DNA of 64,000 nt, taken from contig NZ_CP141832.1 in assembly GCF_043633585.1 (NCBI RefSeq), positions 868,001 to 932,000 on the forward strand. The letters run 5' to 3'. Positions 34,830-42,527 of the stretch are shown here, in pieces. This DNA comes from Lacrimispora sinapis. GTDB lineage: Bacteria > Bacillota > Clostridia > Lachnospirales > Lachnospiraceae. The notes beneath the pieces are model-generated. The model had not been told where the DNA came from. It did not search any database and saw only the letters and a list, made by a program, of their open reading frames with translations. The translations under genes and the position numbers were made by a program. Position 1 is the first letter of the stretch. Each line of letters opens with the position of its first letter.

Positions 34830-34844
34830 CCGGACTGCTTTTTT
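34830..34844 (+). terminator. Right half of the LysM gene terminator
   Basis: CCGGACTGCTTTTTT pairs perfectly with AAAAAAGCAGTCCGG at 26585-26599. Joining the flanks would restore a 15-bp stem with a loop of about 17 bases. Confidence 0.8.
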
Positions 34845-34987
34845 CAACTCTACGAAGCGTCCCCTTTTCTGCAAATTGATAAAGTCAATTCTGATTGGTA
34901 TAGGAGCTAAAAACGATCATTTTGATCCGGAGGTTTCCCTCTGTGGGGCAGGCTGACTAAGGAAAACAATGTTTAAAAAGGAGGACG

Positions 34988-35158
34988 TTCTATGAGAAAA
35001 ACTATATTGAAAAACAGGCAGTCTGCGATTGTAATATAATTACAGCCAATGGTTCGGCAGCATTGGAATTTGCGATGGAAATACTGATGCTTCTAAAAGC
35101 AAAACCCAAAGATATCATATTGGAAAATTACAAGCTTCATAAGATGGGATATTATTAA
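34988..35158 (+). pseudogene. C-terminal remnant of a DJ-1/PfpI family protein
   Basis: The frame from 34988 to the TAA at 35158 encodes FYEKNYIEKQAVCDCNIITA, continuing NGSAALEFAMEILMLLK, which looks like the end of DJ-1/PfpI (YoaZ-type) proteins. There is no in-frame start and a stop lies just upstream, so about two thirds of the gene is missing. It lies 140 bases right of the element and is followed by its own terminator. Confidence 0.6.
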
Positions 35159-35170
35159 AAAAATGAAAGA

Positions 35171-35208
35171 AAAACGCTGCAAAGCCAGATCGCCTGCAGC
35201 GTTTTTTT
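35171..35208 (+). terminator. Terminator of the DJ-1/PfpI remnant
   Basis: AAACGCTGCA pairs with TGCAGCGTTT, followed by a run of T. Its survival suggests the upstream gene was once functional. Confidence 0.75.
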
Positions 35209-35259
35209 GTATCCTTAGAAACGAGAAATTGAACGGGTATGATAAAGCATGATTTTAAT

Positions 35260-35535
35260 CTAACATAATTCCCATTCCCCTACCCATTTTTGCTTTGAAT
35301 AATTATACTGTCTGCGATACATTTTTCCATCAACGGCTTTATAACGCCATCCCAGGATATCCCTAAATGGATATGCGATATATTCATCTGATTCGGAACT
35401 GGTAGCACTCTGTGCCGTGGTAGGTGGAGTGTATGGAATATCTGCCGGTTTCGTTTGAGCATACGCCTCTGTTGAAAAAGTGAGAGCGAGTAATGTGGAT
35501 ACGCATAATAGTAATTTCTTATTTCTTTTCCTCAT
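35260..35535 (-). CDS. Small exported protein overlapping the M56 peptidase gene
   Basis: The 91-residue protein has a Sec signal (MRKRNKKLLLCVSTLLALTF, cleavage likely after AYA) and a short Thr/Ser/Pro linker. A tyrosine/tryptophan-rich C-terminus follows (GWRYKAVDGKMYRRQYNYS). Its start lies 17 bases inside the end of the M56 gene, so translation is coupled. I do not recognise a named family; the C-terminus looks like a compact beta module. It is probably the third member of a BlaI-controlled operon. Confidence 0.7.
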   Translation of the reverse strand: MRKRNKKLLLCVSTLLALTFSTEAYAQTKPADIPYTPPTTAQSATSSESDEYIAYPFRDILGWRYKAVDGKMYRRQYNYSKQKWVGEWELC

Positions 35536-36679
35536 ATTTTTTTGCCTCCTCTAAATTATGATAAACATTTAAATTGGAATAGGAATCTTTAATCTCCTGA
35601 ACAGCTGCAAAAAAACGATTGTTTATATATACATCATACCCGCCGTCAGAATTTAATACTAAATAACTGGAATCTTTTGTTAATTCAACAGTATTTGCGG
35701 CATGGTCAGGAGATATTGCATACGGTTCAAAAACAGCAATAAAAGAGAAATACAATAATAGCAGCAATGGGATGATCAAAATTGCGGATAAACGTTTGTA
35801 GTTTAAACGCTCATAAGTTCCTAGTATTAAGTGGAACCTTTGAGAGAGTACGGAGGTTTTTCCGCTTTCAAAAGCCACGGAATAATAATTGCGTCTTTCA
35901 GTCGAAAGACTCTTAGCGACTTTTAGCAAGCAATCTAAATATTTCGCCTTTTCATATTCATTCAATGATTTCGTGACTTTTGAATCAGCTCTGAATTCAA
36001 GCATTTTGTCGATCTCAGCATTAAGAAGATACACAAACGGATTCCACCAGTAGATGATTCTTAATAGCTGAACAAATAGTTTGATCTGTAAATCTCCATT
36101 ATAATAGTGGGATATCTCATGTTTTAGTATAAAGTACCATTCCTCATAGGTTAAATCCATGGAAGGAACGATGATTTTAGGACAACGATAGCCGTAAAGC
36201 ATAGGTGTGGAAAATAAGTCGGAATAAATTACTTGGAAAGCCACAGGTTTTTTATGTTTTTTTGCTAATGTATGTAATAGATTATTTATCTTTGCATTGT
36301 GGATTATAGGCTGTTGTTTCACTACCTGTCCAAAGCGCATGCGGGTTATTATTGTGGAAGCAGTGGTAATTGCGATTCCAACTACCCATACAATGAAGCC
36401 GATATGAAATATTGTAAAGGTTTTGTTAAATGCAGTCATAACAGGAGTCTGTAAAACACCTAGGATGTTTGGCATAAAATATCTGCTGGCAAAGGAATCA
36501 GAAAAAGGAAATTCAAAGGGGAGTACTAGCCGCATGGCGATAAAACCAATAACAATAAAAATACTTTTTATCCCTACCTGAACCATTCTGCCTACGTCAC
36601 GAAGATAAAACCAAATAAAAATAATGAGTAAGCTGCATAAAAACACAACTGATAGCAGGGAAGAGGGTGAAAAGAACAT
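35519..36679 (-). CDS. M56 family (BlaR1/MecR1-like) membrane metallopeptidase without a beta-lactam sensor domain
   Basis: The 386-residue protein has about five membrane helices and the zinc motif LKHEISHYY (HExxH), then RIIYWWNPFVYLLNAEIDKMLEFRAD, typical of M56. After the last helix (LSAILIIPLLLLLYF) only about 70 residues follow, too short for the penicillin-binding domain of BlaR1, so another signal is sensed. ATG 36679 has AGGAGG upstream and starts one base after the BlaI-like stop. In the family the protease relays the signal to inactivate the repressor. Confidence 0.88.
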   Translation of the reverse strand: MFFSPSSLLSVVFLCSLLIIFIWFYLRDVGRMVQVGIKSIFIVIGFIAMRLVLPFEFPFSDSFASRYFMPNILGVLQTPVMTAFNKTFTIFHIGFIVWVVGIAITTASTIITRMRFGQVVKQQPIIHNAKINNLLHTLAKKHKKPVAFQVIYSDLFSTPMLYGYRCPKIIVPSMDLTYEEWYFILKHEISHYYNGDLQIKLFVQLLRIIYWWNPFVYLLNAEIDKMLEFRADSKVTKSLNEYEKAKYLDCLLKVAKSLSTERRNYYSVAFESGKTSVLSQRFHLILGTYERLNYKRLSAILIIPLLLLLYFSFIAVFEPYAISPDHAANTVELTKDSSYLVLNSDGGYDVYINNRFFAAVQEIKDSYSNLNVYHNLEEAKKYEEKK

Positions 36680-36680
36680 T

Positions 36681-37118
36681 TTATTCCTCCTCTTCTTTTT
36701 GATCTTCCTGACTAAGCTGCTTTTTTCTCTCCTCAAGCAGCTTTTCCAGTTCTTTGATTGTATCTGCTTCATTTTTTTCATGTTTAAGAAGGGTTGTTAC
36801 AATATTTTTTGTAGTAATGGACCGGTCCAGACTTTTAAAGTTGTTTATAACTTCGTAACTAATAAAATCTTCCCGGCTGATTAAAGGGCGATAACTCCGG
36901 GACAAAACGGTACCGCTGTGTATGATATCCGCCACCTCAATGACGTTCTTTGCTAAAAGATTTCTTAAGCCCAGTTGAACCGAGCTGATACTCAAGTTCG
37001 GATTTATTTTGATGATATCAGAAGCTAATAAAGGAGTATTACTGTTCCATAGCACTTCAAGGATATCTTTTTCTCTATTTGTTACTTTTAAGTTGATTTT
37101 TTTATTTGACATTTTCAT
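36681..37118 (-). CDS. BlaI/MecI/CopY family repressor
   Basis: The 145-residue winged-helix repressor (VTNREKDILEVLWNSNTPLLAS, then ISSVQLGLRNLLAKNVIEV) ends in a Lys/Glu-rich helix. In BlaI proteins a site between DNA-binding and dimerization parts is cut after signalling by the M56 partner, which is encoded immediately downstream. AAAGG precedes two possible starts (37118, 37112). Palindromes lie over both its own promoter and a divergent one. Confidence 0.88.
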   Translation of the reverse strand: MKMSNKKINLKVTNREKDILEVLWNSNTPLLASDIIKINPNLSISSVQLGLRNLLAKNVIEVADIIHSGTVLSRSYRPLISREDFISYEVINNFKSLDRSITTKNIVTTLLKHEKNEADTIKELEKLLEERKKQLSQEDQKEEEE

Positions 37119-37142
37119 CTGCCTTTCTTGGAATAATTACAA

Positions 37143-37186
37143 TATACTTTTATTAGTATAATAATACCGTTCAGCTATGTTGTCAA
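37143..37186 (-). promoter_or_regulatory. Promoter and probable operator of the blaI-like operon
   Basis: On the minus strand TTGACA (37181-37186), 17 bases and TATTAT (37158-37163) form the promoter. TATACT-N6-AGTATA (37143-37160) overlaps the -10 and start region, a plausible autorepression site. Confidence 0.65.
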
Positions 37187-37224
37187 TGGCTGATTAAGTA
37201 TATAATATTATACATATATAGTAA

Positions 37225-37274
37225 TTGACAATCATTACAATAAGTAATACAATGACATTACAATTAATTGTAAT
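37225..37274 (+). promoter_or_regulatory. Divergent promoter with an 18-bp palindrome
   Basis: TTGACA (37225-37230), 17 bases and TACAAT (37248-37253) form a plus-strand promoter. ATTACAATTAATTGTAAT (37257-37274) is a perfect palindrome at the expected transcription start. Its TACA/TGTA halves fit a BlaI/MecI operator. The controlled gene downstream is broken. Confidence 0.7.
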
Positions 37275-37354
37275 ATAAAGAAAAGGTGATTTCTTAATTT
37301 ACTGATTGAACAGATTCATAATTTATTTTTTAAATTTAAAAGGAGGAATATTTA

Positions 37355-37545
37355 TTGAAAAACTAAGTTTATAAAAAGGGTTGGAAGTTGTGCACTGTCT
37401 CTTGTGATGGTATTTTCTCTTGGAGTACCTGCATTTGCAGCAGAAGGTCACGATTCTAAACAAAGAAACAGGCGAAAAAAGTTACTTAATATATGATAAG
37501 TTATCCAATACAATTTATTCTTCTATTACTATAAGTGGGAAATAA
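37355..37545 (+). pseudogene. Frameshifted small exported protein under the divergent BlaI-type promoter
   Basis: AGGAGG is followed by a TTG start that stops after three codons (TTG AAA AAC TAA). One added A would join it to a signal peptide (TKFIKRVGSCALSLVMVFSL, then GVPAFAAEG). A second shift leads to VTILNKETGEKSYLIYDKLS and the end at TAA 37545. At least two frameshifts make it a pseudogene, unless these are sequence errors. Confidence 0.5.
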
Positions 37546-37556
37546 GCCGTTATCAA

Positions 37557-37700
37557 ATGTTAGCTATCTACGCTATAATTGTATCGAGTTTAATTTGTTT
37601 GATATGGCTGCAAAACATAAAAAAGACTTATAAATATGTTCTCTCTATACTATTGATTGGTTCAGCAATTATGGTTTGTTTCTTTGGGAACTTGCCATAA
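37557..37700 (+). CDS. Possible 47-residue membrane peptide
   Basis: The frame from ATG 37557 encodes two hydrophobic segments (AIYAIIVSSLICLIWL; YVLSILLIGSAIMVCFFG) separated by a KKTYK turn. No ribosome site is clear, and it directly follows a decayed gene, so it may be another piece of the same decayed unit or an intact small gene. Confidence 0.3.
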   Translation: MLAIYAIIVSSLICLIWLQNIKKTYKYVLSILLIGSAIMVCFFGNLP

Positions 37701-37780
37701 GCCAGGTTTCGTTTTACTCAGTGAGCACATCGTCATTGGATGATTTGAAGGAAATACTTCCAGTTACTACAAACGGGCAT

Positions 37781-37810
37781 AAAAAAACACGTAAATCTTT
37801 GATTTACGTG
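37781..37810 (-). terminator. Terminator of tRNA-Ser
   Basis: CACGTAAATC-TTT-GATTTACGTG (37788-37810) with a T-run on the minus strand (37781-37787), 14 bases beyond the tRNA 3' end. Confidence 0.85.
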
Positions 37811-37823
37811 GGAGTATTGTAAA

Positions 37824-37909
37824 CGGAAGCGGTGGGATTCGAACCCACGTGCCCTTGCGGACAACCGCATTTCGAGTGCGGCTCGTTATGACCACTTCGA
37901 TACGCTTCC
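37824..37909 (-). tRNA. tRNA-Ser (anticodon CGA)
   Basis: The minus strand gives acceptor GGAAGCG pairing with CGCTTCC, a D-arm, an anticodon arm CCGCA-CTCGAAA-TGCGG with anticodon CGA, a long class II variable arm (GTCCGCAAGGGCAC) and T-arm GTGGG-TTCGAAT-CCCAC. The long variable arm is diagnostic of serine/leucine, and CGA reads UCG. CCA is not encoded. Confidence 0.95.
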
Positions 37910-38161
37910 AATGATTTCTTATTCCCTCATTACAAAATGCCAATATCCATTTTATAAAAAGAGCGAACGATACGATTATACACGATAATGACAGTTTTGG
38001 GTAGTGGTTTTTATGAAATTTTTGCTTTTTCCCCGAATAAGCTTCGATACTATGGAAATAATAGGGATGAATATAAAATGATACATAATATATATAGATG
38101 ATCCATTTCTTGTTGTTTCATTATTTTAAAACATACCATGTTCATGAGAAGAGGTGCAAAA

Positions 38162-38383
38162 ATGCAGAATATGAAGTACACATTTTCTACGGTTGAAGAG
38201 TTGGTCGCATTTGTGGGAAGAGCGGAGAAATGTAATTTTGAAATAGATGTCATCTATAATCAGCTGGTCATTGATGGGAAATCCCTTATGGGGGTCATGC
38301 TCATTGGGATCGGAAGGCAGGTGGAGATCGTCTGTCATAATAAAGATGCTTGCCCTGAGGAGTTGGTGGGGCACGCTGCATAG
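38162..38383 (+). CDS. HPr-like domain protein lacking the phosphorylated histidine
   Basis: The 73-residue protein follows the HPr fold: FEIDVIYNQLVIDGKSLMGVMLIGIGRQVEIVCHN resembles the second half of HPr including the Ser-46 region (KSLMGVM). The first part lacks the conserved His15 (NxxGIHARPA is absent), so it cannot act as a PTS phosphocarrier. Such proteins are common in Clostridia; a regulatory role like Crh is possible. ATG 38162 has GAGGTG upstream. Confidence 0.75.
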   Translation: MQNMKYTFSTVEELVAFVGRAEKCNFEIDVIYNQLVIDGKSLMGVMLIGIGRQVEIVCHNKDACPEELVGHAA

Positions 38384-38409
38384 CAGGCAATTGATGATTT
38401 GAAAACAGG

Positions 38410-38447
38410 TCAGCCTTGTTCTATTTATAAAAACAGGGCTGATTTTT
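38410..38447 (+). terminator. Terminator after the HPr-like gene
   Basis: TCAGCCTTGTT pairs with AACAGGGCTGA (one bulge), followed by six T. Confidence 0.7.
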
Positions 38448-38556
38448 TGTGCGTTTTGGGGCTTTTTCTTGCAAACTGTAAAAATTAGGAATATAATTTT
38501 AAGTTGTTTGCAGACAATGCAAAAAAAGCAATGAGTAAAAAGTAGGAGGATTAGAA

Positions 38557-40140
38557 ATGCAGACGGAAGAACATTCGATCAAAAACACCATAAATCGTTT
38601 CCGCAGTTTTCGTTACGCATTGATACTGGAAGGAATTGTCACGGGAGCTGTTTCTGGCGCAGTCGTCGTTTTCTTTCGGTATTTATTGACTTATGCGGAC
38701 CAAATACTGCAGTCGGTGTTGGCGTATGGAAAAAATCATAGTTGGGTGATTCCCGTATGGTTTGCCTTTTTGGCAGCGGCCGCAATGCTTGTGGCTGTAC
38801 TTTTAAAATGGGAATCCTTGATATCAGGAAGCGGAATCCCCCAGGTAGAAGGTGAAATGATCGGAGAACTAGATCCCTGTTGGTGGAAAATAATGATTGC
38901 AAAGCTGAGTGGAGGACTTTTGGCAATTGGGTCCGGTTTGTCTCTTGGAAGGGAAGGTCCCAGCATTCAGCTTGGGGCGATGGCAGCCAAGGGCTTTTCC
39001 CGGCTGACCAAAAGGGCAAGAACAGAAGAAAAGCTTCTCATCACCTGCGGAGCCAGTGCAGGTCTGTCTGCCGCCTTTAATGCACCTATTGCCGGAGTTT
39101 TGTTTTCCCTGGAAGAAATTCATAAACATTTTTCCCCGGAGATACTTTTGTCAACCATGGCTTCCTCCATTACTGCGGATTTTGTATCCAGGAATGTATT
39201 TGGATTAACCCCTGTTTTCAACTTTCAGATCACCCAAATGATGCCTTTAAATTCTTACGGTCATGTGATCTTGTTTGGTGTAATCCTTGGAGGAATGGGC
39301 ATCATTTACAACACCTGTCTTTCAAAAACCCAGGATATGTTTCAGAAGATCCCCTATCCGGCGGGACGCATTATAATTCCTTTTTTGTTGGCTGGTGTCT
39401 TTGGCTTTACCTATCCATATGTGCTTGGAGGCGGTCATCCGTTGGTGGAAAGTCTGACCTCTCAACATATGCTGGCAGGTACCTTATGCCTGCTTTTTGT
39501 TTTGAAGTTCAGTTTTTCCATGGTAAGCTTCAGCTCCGGGGTACCAGGGGGAATATTTTTGCCGCTGCTGGTCCTGGGGGCCGTGATAGGAAATATTTAT
39601 TTCCAGATTATAAATCAAACCACCGGTTCCCTCCATGGACTTTTGGATAATTTTATCATACTTGGCATGGCCGGTTATTTTTCCGCCATTGTCCGTGCTC
39701 CCATTACAGGGATTATTCTGATCAGTGAGATGACAGGCAGCTTCTCACATTTGCTGACGCTTTCTATGGTATCGCTGGTTGCATATGTGATTCCTGACAT
39801 GGTTCACTGTGCTCCGGTGTATGACCAGCTTCTTCATCGCCTTCTTTCAAAATTAGATCCGGAGAGAAGAAATATCCGGTCGGGACAGAAGGTTTTGGTG
39901 GAAGGTATGATTTTTCACGGAAGCGAAGCGGAAGGACGGAGAGTTTCTGAAATTTGCTGGCCCGGAACCTGCCTTCTGGTGTCGCTCATACGGGGGGAAG
40001 CAGAATTTGTTCCAAGAGGAGACACAATTTTGGCAGCGGGGGATAAGATCGTGATTCTCTGCGACGAAACCGTTCAGAAAAAGCTTCATGACGTTTTGCA
40101 GGATGTGTGTGAAACAGTGAAAATGGAAGCTAAAGTCTGA
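38557..40140 (+). CDS. ClC family chloride/proton antiporter with TrkA-C domain
   Basis: The 527-residue membrane protein has the three ClC selectivity motifs GSGIPQVEG, GREGPSIQLG (gating glutamate) and GVPGGIFLPLL, plus a late conserved tyrosine region. A C-terminal TrkA-C-like domain (about 445-527; GDTILAAGDKIVILCDE) replaces CBS domains. It exchanges chloride for protons across the membrane, aiding acid response. AGGAGG precedes the ATG. It has its own promoter region and no operon partner. Confidence 0.94.
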   Translation: MQTEEHSIKNTINRFRSFRYALILEGIVTGAVSGAVVVFFRYLLTYADQILQSVLAYGKNHSWVIPVWFAFLAAAAMLVAVLLKWESLISGSGIPQVEGEMIGELDPCWWKIMIAKLSGGLLAIGSGLSLGREGPSIQLGAMAAKGFSRLTKRARTEEKLLITCGASAGLSAAFNAPIAGVLFSLEEIHKHFSPEILLSTMASSITADFVSRNVFGLTPVFNFQITQMMPLNSYGHVILFGVILGGMGIIYNTCLSKTQDMFQKIPYPAGRIIIPFLLAGVFGFTYPYVLGGGHPLVESLTSQHMLAGTLCLLFVLKFSFSMVSFSSGVPGGIFLPLLVLGAVIGNIYFQIINQTTGSLHGLLDNFIILGMAGYFSAIVRAPITGIILISEMTGSFSHLLTLSMVSLVAYVIPDMVHCAPVYDQLLHRLLSKLDPERRNIRSGQKVLVEGMIFHGSEAEGRRVSEICWPGTCLLVSLIRGEAEFVPRGDTILAAGDKIVILCDETVQKKLHDVLQDVCETVKMEAKV

Positions 40141-40223
40141 ATGCAGCAATTATCCGGTTTTTTGGTTGACTTTCTCCTGTAAATAGACTTAAACTTAAAA
40201 AAAGCAAATCAGGAGTTTCAAAT

Positions 40224-40952
40224 ATGAAAAATCAAACGAAGGAAGGCCGCGATGAACTGGAAAGGCGCCGCCGTGCCAGAGAGCGCCGCAGGAAGCAGAA
40301 GAAAAAACAAAAGCGGAAACAATTTCAATACATAGGGGGGAAGGTCCTGGTTCTGACCATGGTACTGACCGCATTGCTGATTGGACTTAGCGTGGTATTT
40401 CGCAATAATTATGTGGATTTAAGGACCGTTGACATGCCGGAATGGGTCAGTCAGGAATTTATAACCCCCAATCCATATTCAAGACCGGGAACAGAATTAA
40501 AGCAGATCCATCAAATCGTGATTCATTATGTAGCAAATCCGGGAACCACTGCCAGACAGAACATGGCTTATTTTGACAGCTTAAAGGATCAGACGGGAGA
40601 GAAGAAGATATCGGCAAGCAGCCATTTTATCATCGGGCTTGAGGGAGAGATTATTCAGGGAATTCCTCTCTATGAGATGGCCTATGCAACTTCAAGGGAA
40701 AAAAATGTGGATACCATTTCCATAGAATGCTGCCATCCGGACGAAACCGGGAAGTTCAATGAGAACACCTATGATTCTCTGGTAAATTTCACCGCCTGGC
40801 TGTGCCGGAATTTAAAGCTGACGGAAAAAGATGTAATCAGGCACTACGATGCCACCGGTAAGGATTGCCCCCGGTATTTTGTCGCTCATGAAGAGGAATG
40901 GAAAAAGTTTCTGCAGGATGTAAAAGAGGCAAGAAAACAGATCATTCCATAA
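40224..40952 (+). CDS. Membrane-anchored N-acetylmuramoyl-L-alanine amidase (amidase_2)
   Basis: The 242-residue protein has a strongly basic N-terminus (to about residue 35), one membrane helix (about 39-58), then an amidase_2 domain. IHQIVIHYVANPG has the first zinc histidine, SHFIIGLEGEIIQ follows, then HYDATGKDCPRYF with the last ligands. It cleaves the bond between N-acetylmuramate and L-alanine in peptidoglycan. Orientation places the catalytic domain outside. Confidence 0.92.
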   Translation: MKNQTKEGRDELERRRRARERRRKQKKKQKRKQFQYIGGKVLVLTMVLTALLIGLSVVFRNNYVDLRTVDMPEWVSQEFITPNPYSRPGTELKQIHQIVIHYVANPGTTARQNMAYFDSLKDQTGEKKISASSHFIIGLEGEIIQGIPLYEMAYATSREKNVDTISIECCHPDETGKFNENTYDSLVNFTAWLCRNLKLTEKDVIRHYDATGKDCPRYFVAHEEEWKKFLQDVKEARKQIIP

Positions 40953-40966
40953 ATTGTGGAATTTTT
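40944..40966 (+). terminator. Short terminator overlapping the amidase stop codon
   Basis: ATTCCA, seven bases, TGGAAT and then T residues. The stem is short, so strength is uncertain. Confidence 0.5.
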
Positions 40967-41068
40967 AAATCCTCCATAAGAATGTTTCCCTAACCAAACC
41001 GGTTTTTTTAAAGGATTACCGGAGGTGGAAACAGGCTTATGAGAGGATTTTTTGCTTGCTGTACCTAT

Positions 41069-41503
41069 TTATTGAGTTAGTTCATCTCCATAAAGCCTTG
41101 ATTCGATGATTCTTACTGCATCGGCGATGCAGTCGTTGCAGGAGCGGAGCACGGTCCCCGTTTCGGTTCCTTTTAAATCCTTGCAGATCACACTGCCGTT
41201 TTGCTCTTTAAAATCCTGTAAGCATTGTTTGGACATCTGGTAGGAGATTTTCTTGGAATCCGGTTTTTGCAGATGTGCCGAGCTGTTTTTTAAGCCGGAG
41301 AGTATGGCGGCGGCTCCGATGGCCCCGCAGGTTCCCTCCATACCGCCCATTCCAAGGCCCATTCCTTCGGTAATGCGGAACATGGTTTCTTCATCAAGGC
41401 CGGTTTCATCACAGAATACACAGGAGACCGCCTGTGCACAGTTGTAGCCTTGTTGGTGTTTTTTCAGAGCCGCTTCCACTCTTTTTGATGTTGTACTTTT
41501 CAT
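41069..41503 (-). CDS. C_GCAxxG_C_C family protein (putative redox protein)
   Basis: The 144-residue protein has the family's cysteine pattern: GYNCAQAV, MGGMEGTCGAIGAAAILSG and a terminal CNDCIADAV. The conserved cysteines suggest an iron-sulfur or thiol-redox role, but no activity is established. ATG 41503 is preceded by GGAGG at a good distance; the longer open frame runs into the neighbouring gene. Confidence 0.88.
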   Translation of the reverse strand: MKSTTSKRVEAALKKHQQGYNCAQAVSCVFCDETGLDEETMFRITEGMGLGMGGMEGTCGAIGAAAILSGLKNSSAHLQKPDSKKISYQMSKQCLQDFKEQNGSVICKDLKGTETGTVLRSCNDCIADAVRIIESRLYGDELTQ

Positions 41504-41543
41504 ATGAAGATTCCTCCTATCTGATACAAATGATAATACCGGA

Positions 41544-42323
41544 TCACAATACCGTCGGGACAGACCGAATGTGGACCCGGTTGAAGATGAGGTGAAACAG
41601 AAAGCCTCCCAGGCAGGTGGCAAGTAAGTAGACCGCATTGCCTGCCGGTATGCCAAAGAGTAATGAAATGTCATGAAAAACGACCTGCGCAGAAGGATAA
41701 TAAGGGGAAATATAGAACATATCCGCCTGACCCAAAGGCTTGGCTGTCCGGTTTATTATAGAAGCAATGATGCAGCAAACCATAAATACAGGGAGCGTCC
41801 GCCAAAACCCCATAAGAGAAACGTCCGAATAACGGGAAAAGGCGATGACCAGCCCGATGTAAACCAGCAGCAGGTGCCAGATCAACCCATGGAGTGTTAA
41901 AAACCAGTAGGACTGGAACAGCCCGGAAGGCTCTGCCAGCGCCATGATACCGCCCAAAAGATTAAAGTCCTGCATAAAGGTACACAGTATGGTTTTATGC
42001 TTTTTGCCTGGTACAAAGGGAAGAATCAGGCAGAAATACATGGGAAGGCTGCATAACTGAAATGGAAAATACCACCAGTTATAGGTCTGTTCATTAACAA
42101 CATAATATAGAAACAGCTGCTTCCATAATTCCGTTGCGGCAAGCACCACCCCGCAGAAAAACAGCAAACGCGGGAGCTTCTGGTTATTTATTCTCCTGTT
42201 TGTATAATAAGCCAGTAAAACTACGGTTATCAGTCCAATGGCAACAAACAGGATATGAAACAGGGAATAAGGAGCCGGCGGAATCATGGGCCATGCGGTT
42301 TTCTCAAGAATTTCCTTCATCAT
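41544..42323 (-). CDS. TIGR02206 family membrane protein (YwaF-like)
   Basis: The integral membrane protein (about 259 residues, six to seven helices) has ELWKQLFLYYV, WWYFPFQLCSLPMY and HGLIWHLLL, the pattern of YwaF/TMEM164-like proteins. Function is unproven in bacteria. The likely start (42323) has AAGGT upstream. It is 40 bases upstream of the C_GCAxxG_C_C gene on the same strand, so they may be co-transcribed. Confidence 0.85.
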   Translation of the reverse strand: MMKEILEKTAWPMIPPAPYSLFHILFVAIGLITVVLLAYYTNRRINNQKLPRLLFFCGVVLAATELWKQLFLYYVVNEQTYNWWYFPFQLCSLPMYFCLILPFVPGKKHKTILCTFMQDFNLLGGIMALAEPSGLFQSYWFLTLHGLIWHLLLVYIGLVIAFSRYSDVSLMGFWRTLPVFMVCCIIASIINRTAKPLGQADMFYISPYYPSAQVVFHDISLLFGIPAGNAVYLLATCLGGFLFHLIFNRVHIRSVPTVL

Positions 42324-42527
42324 TATTACCTTCATTTCTGGGTTGTTTCTGATTTATGCTATATTATATAGGATTGCCCTAAAACATGCAAGGTAAATGA
42401 AAAACTGTGCAAAATTAAGCGTTTTCTTCCGACGAAGTACTTGATTAATTCCCAAAATGCTATATAATGTATAACTGATACTTGATTTTATAATTATGCA
42501 ACTTTGTGCATATAAGGAGGAATCATT

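Noticed and set aside
36681..36779. Longer start of the M56 gene reaching into the BlaI gene
   Set aside because: AGGAGG directly precedes ATG 36679, and the extra residues are a shadow of the BlaI reading frame.
37355..37700. Bacteriocin plus immunity protein
   Set aside because: The exported peptide is frameshifted at least twice, no export or modification genes are near, and the 47-residue membrane peptide lacks a clear start signal.
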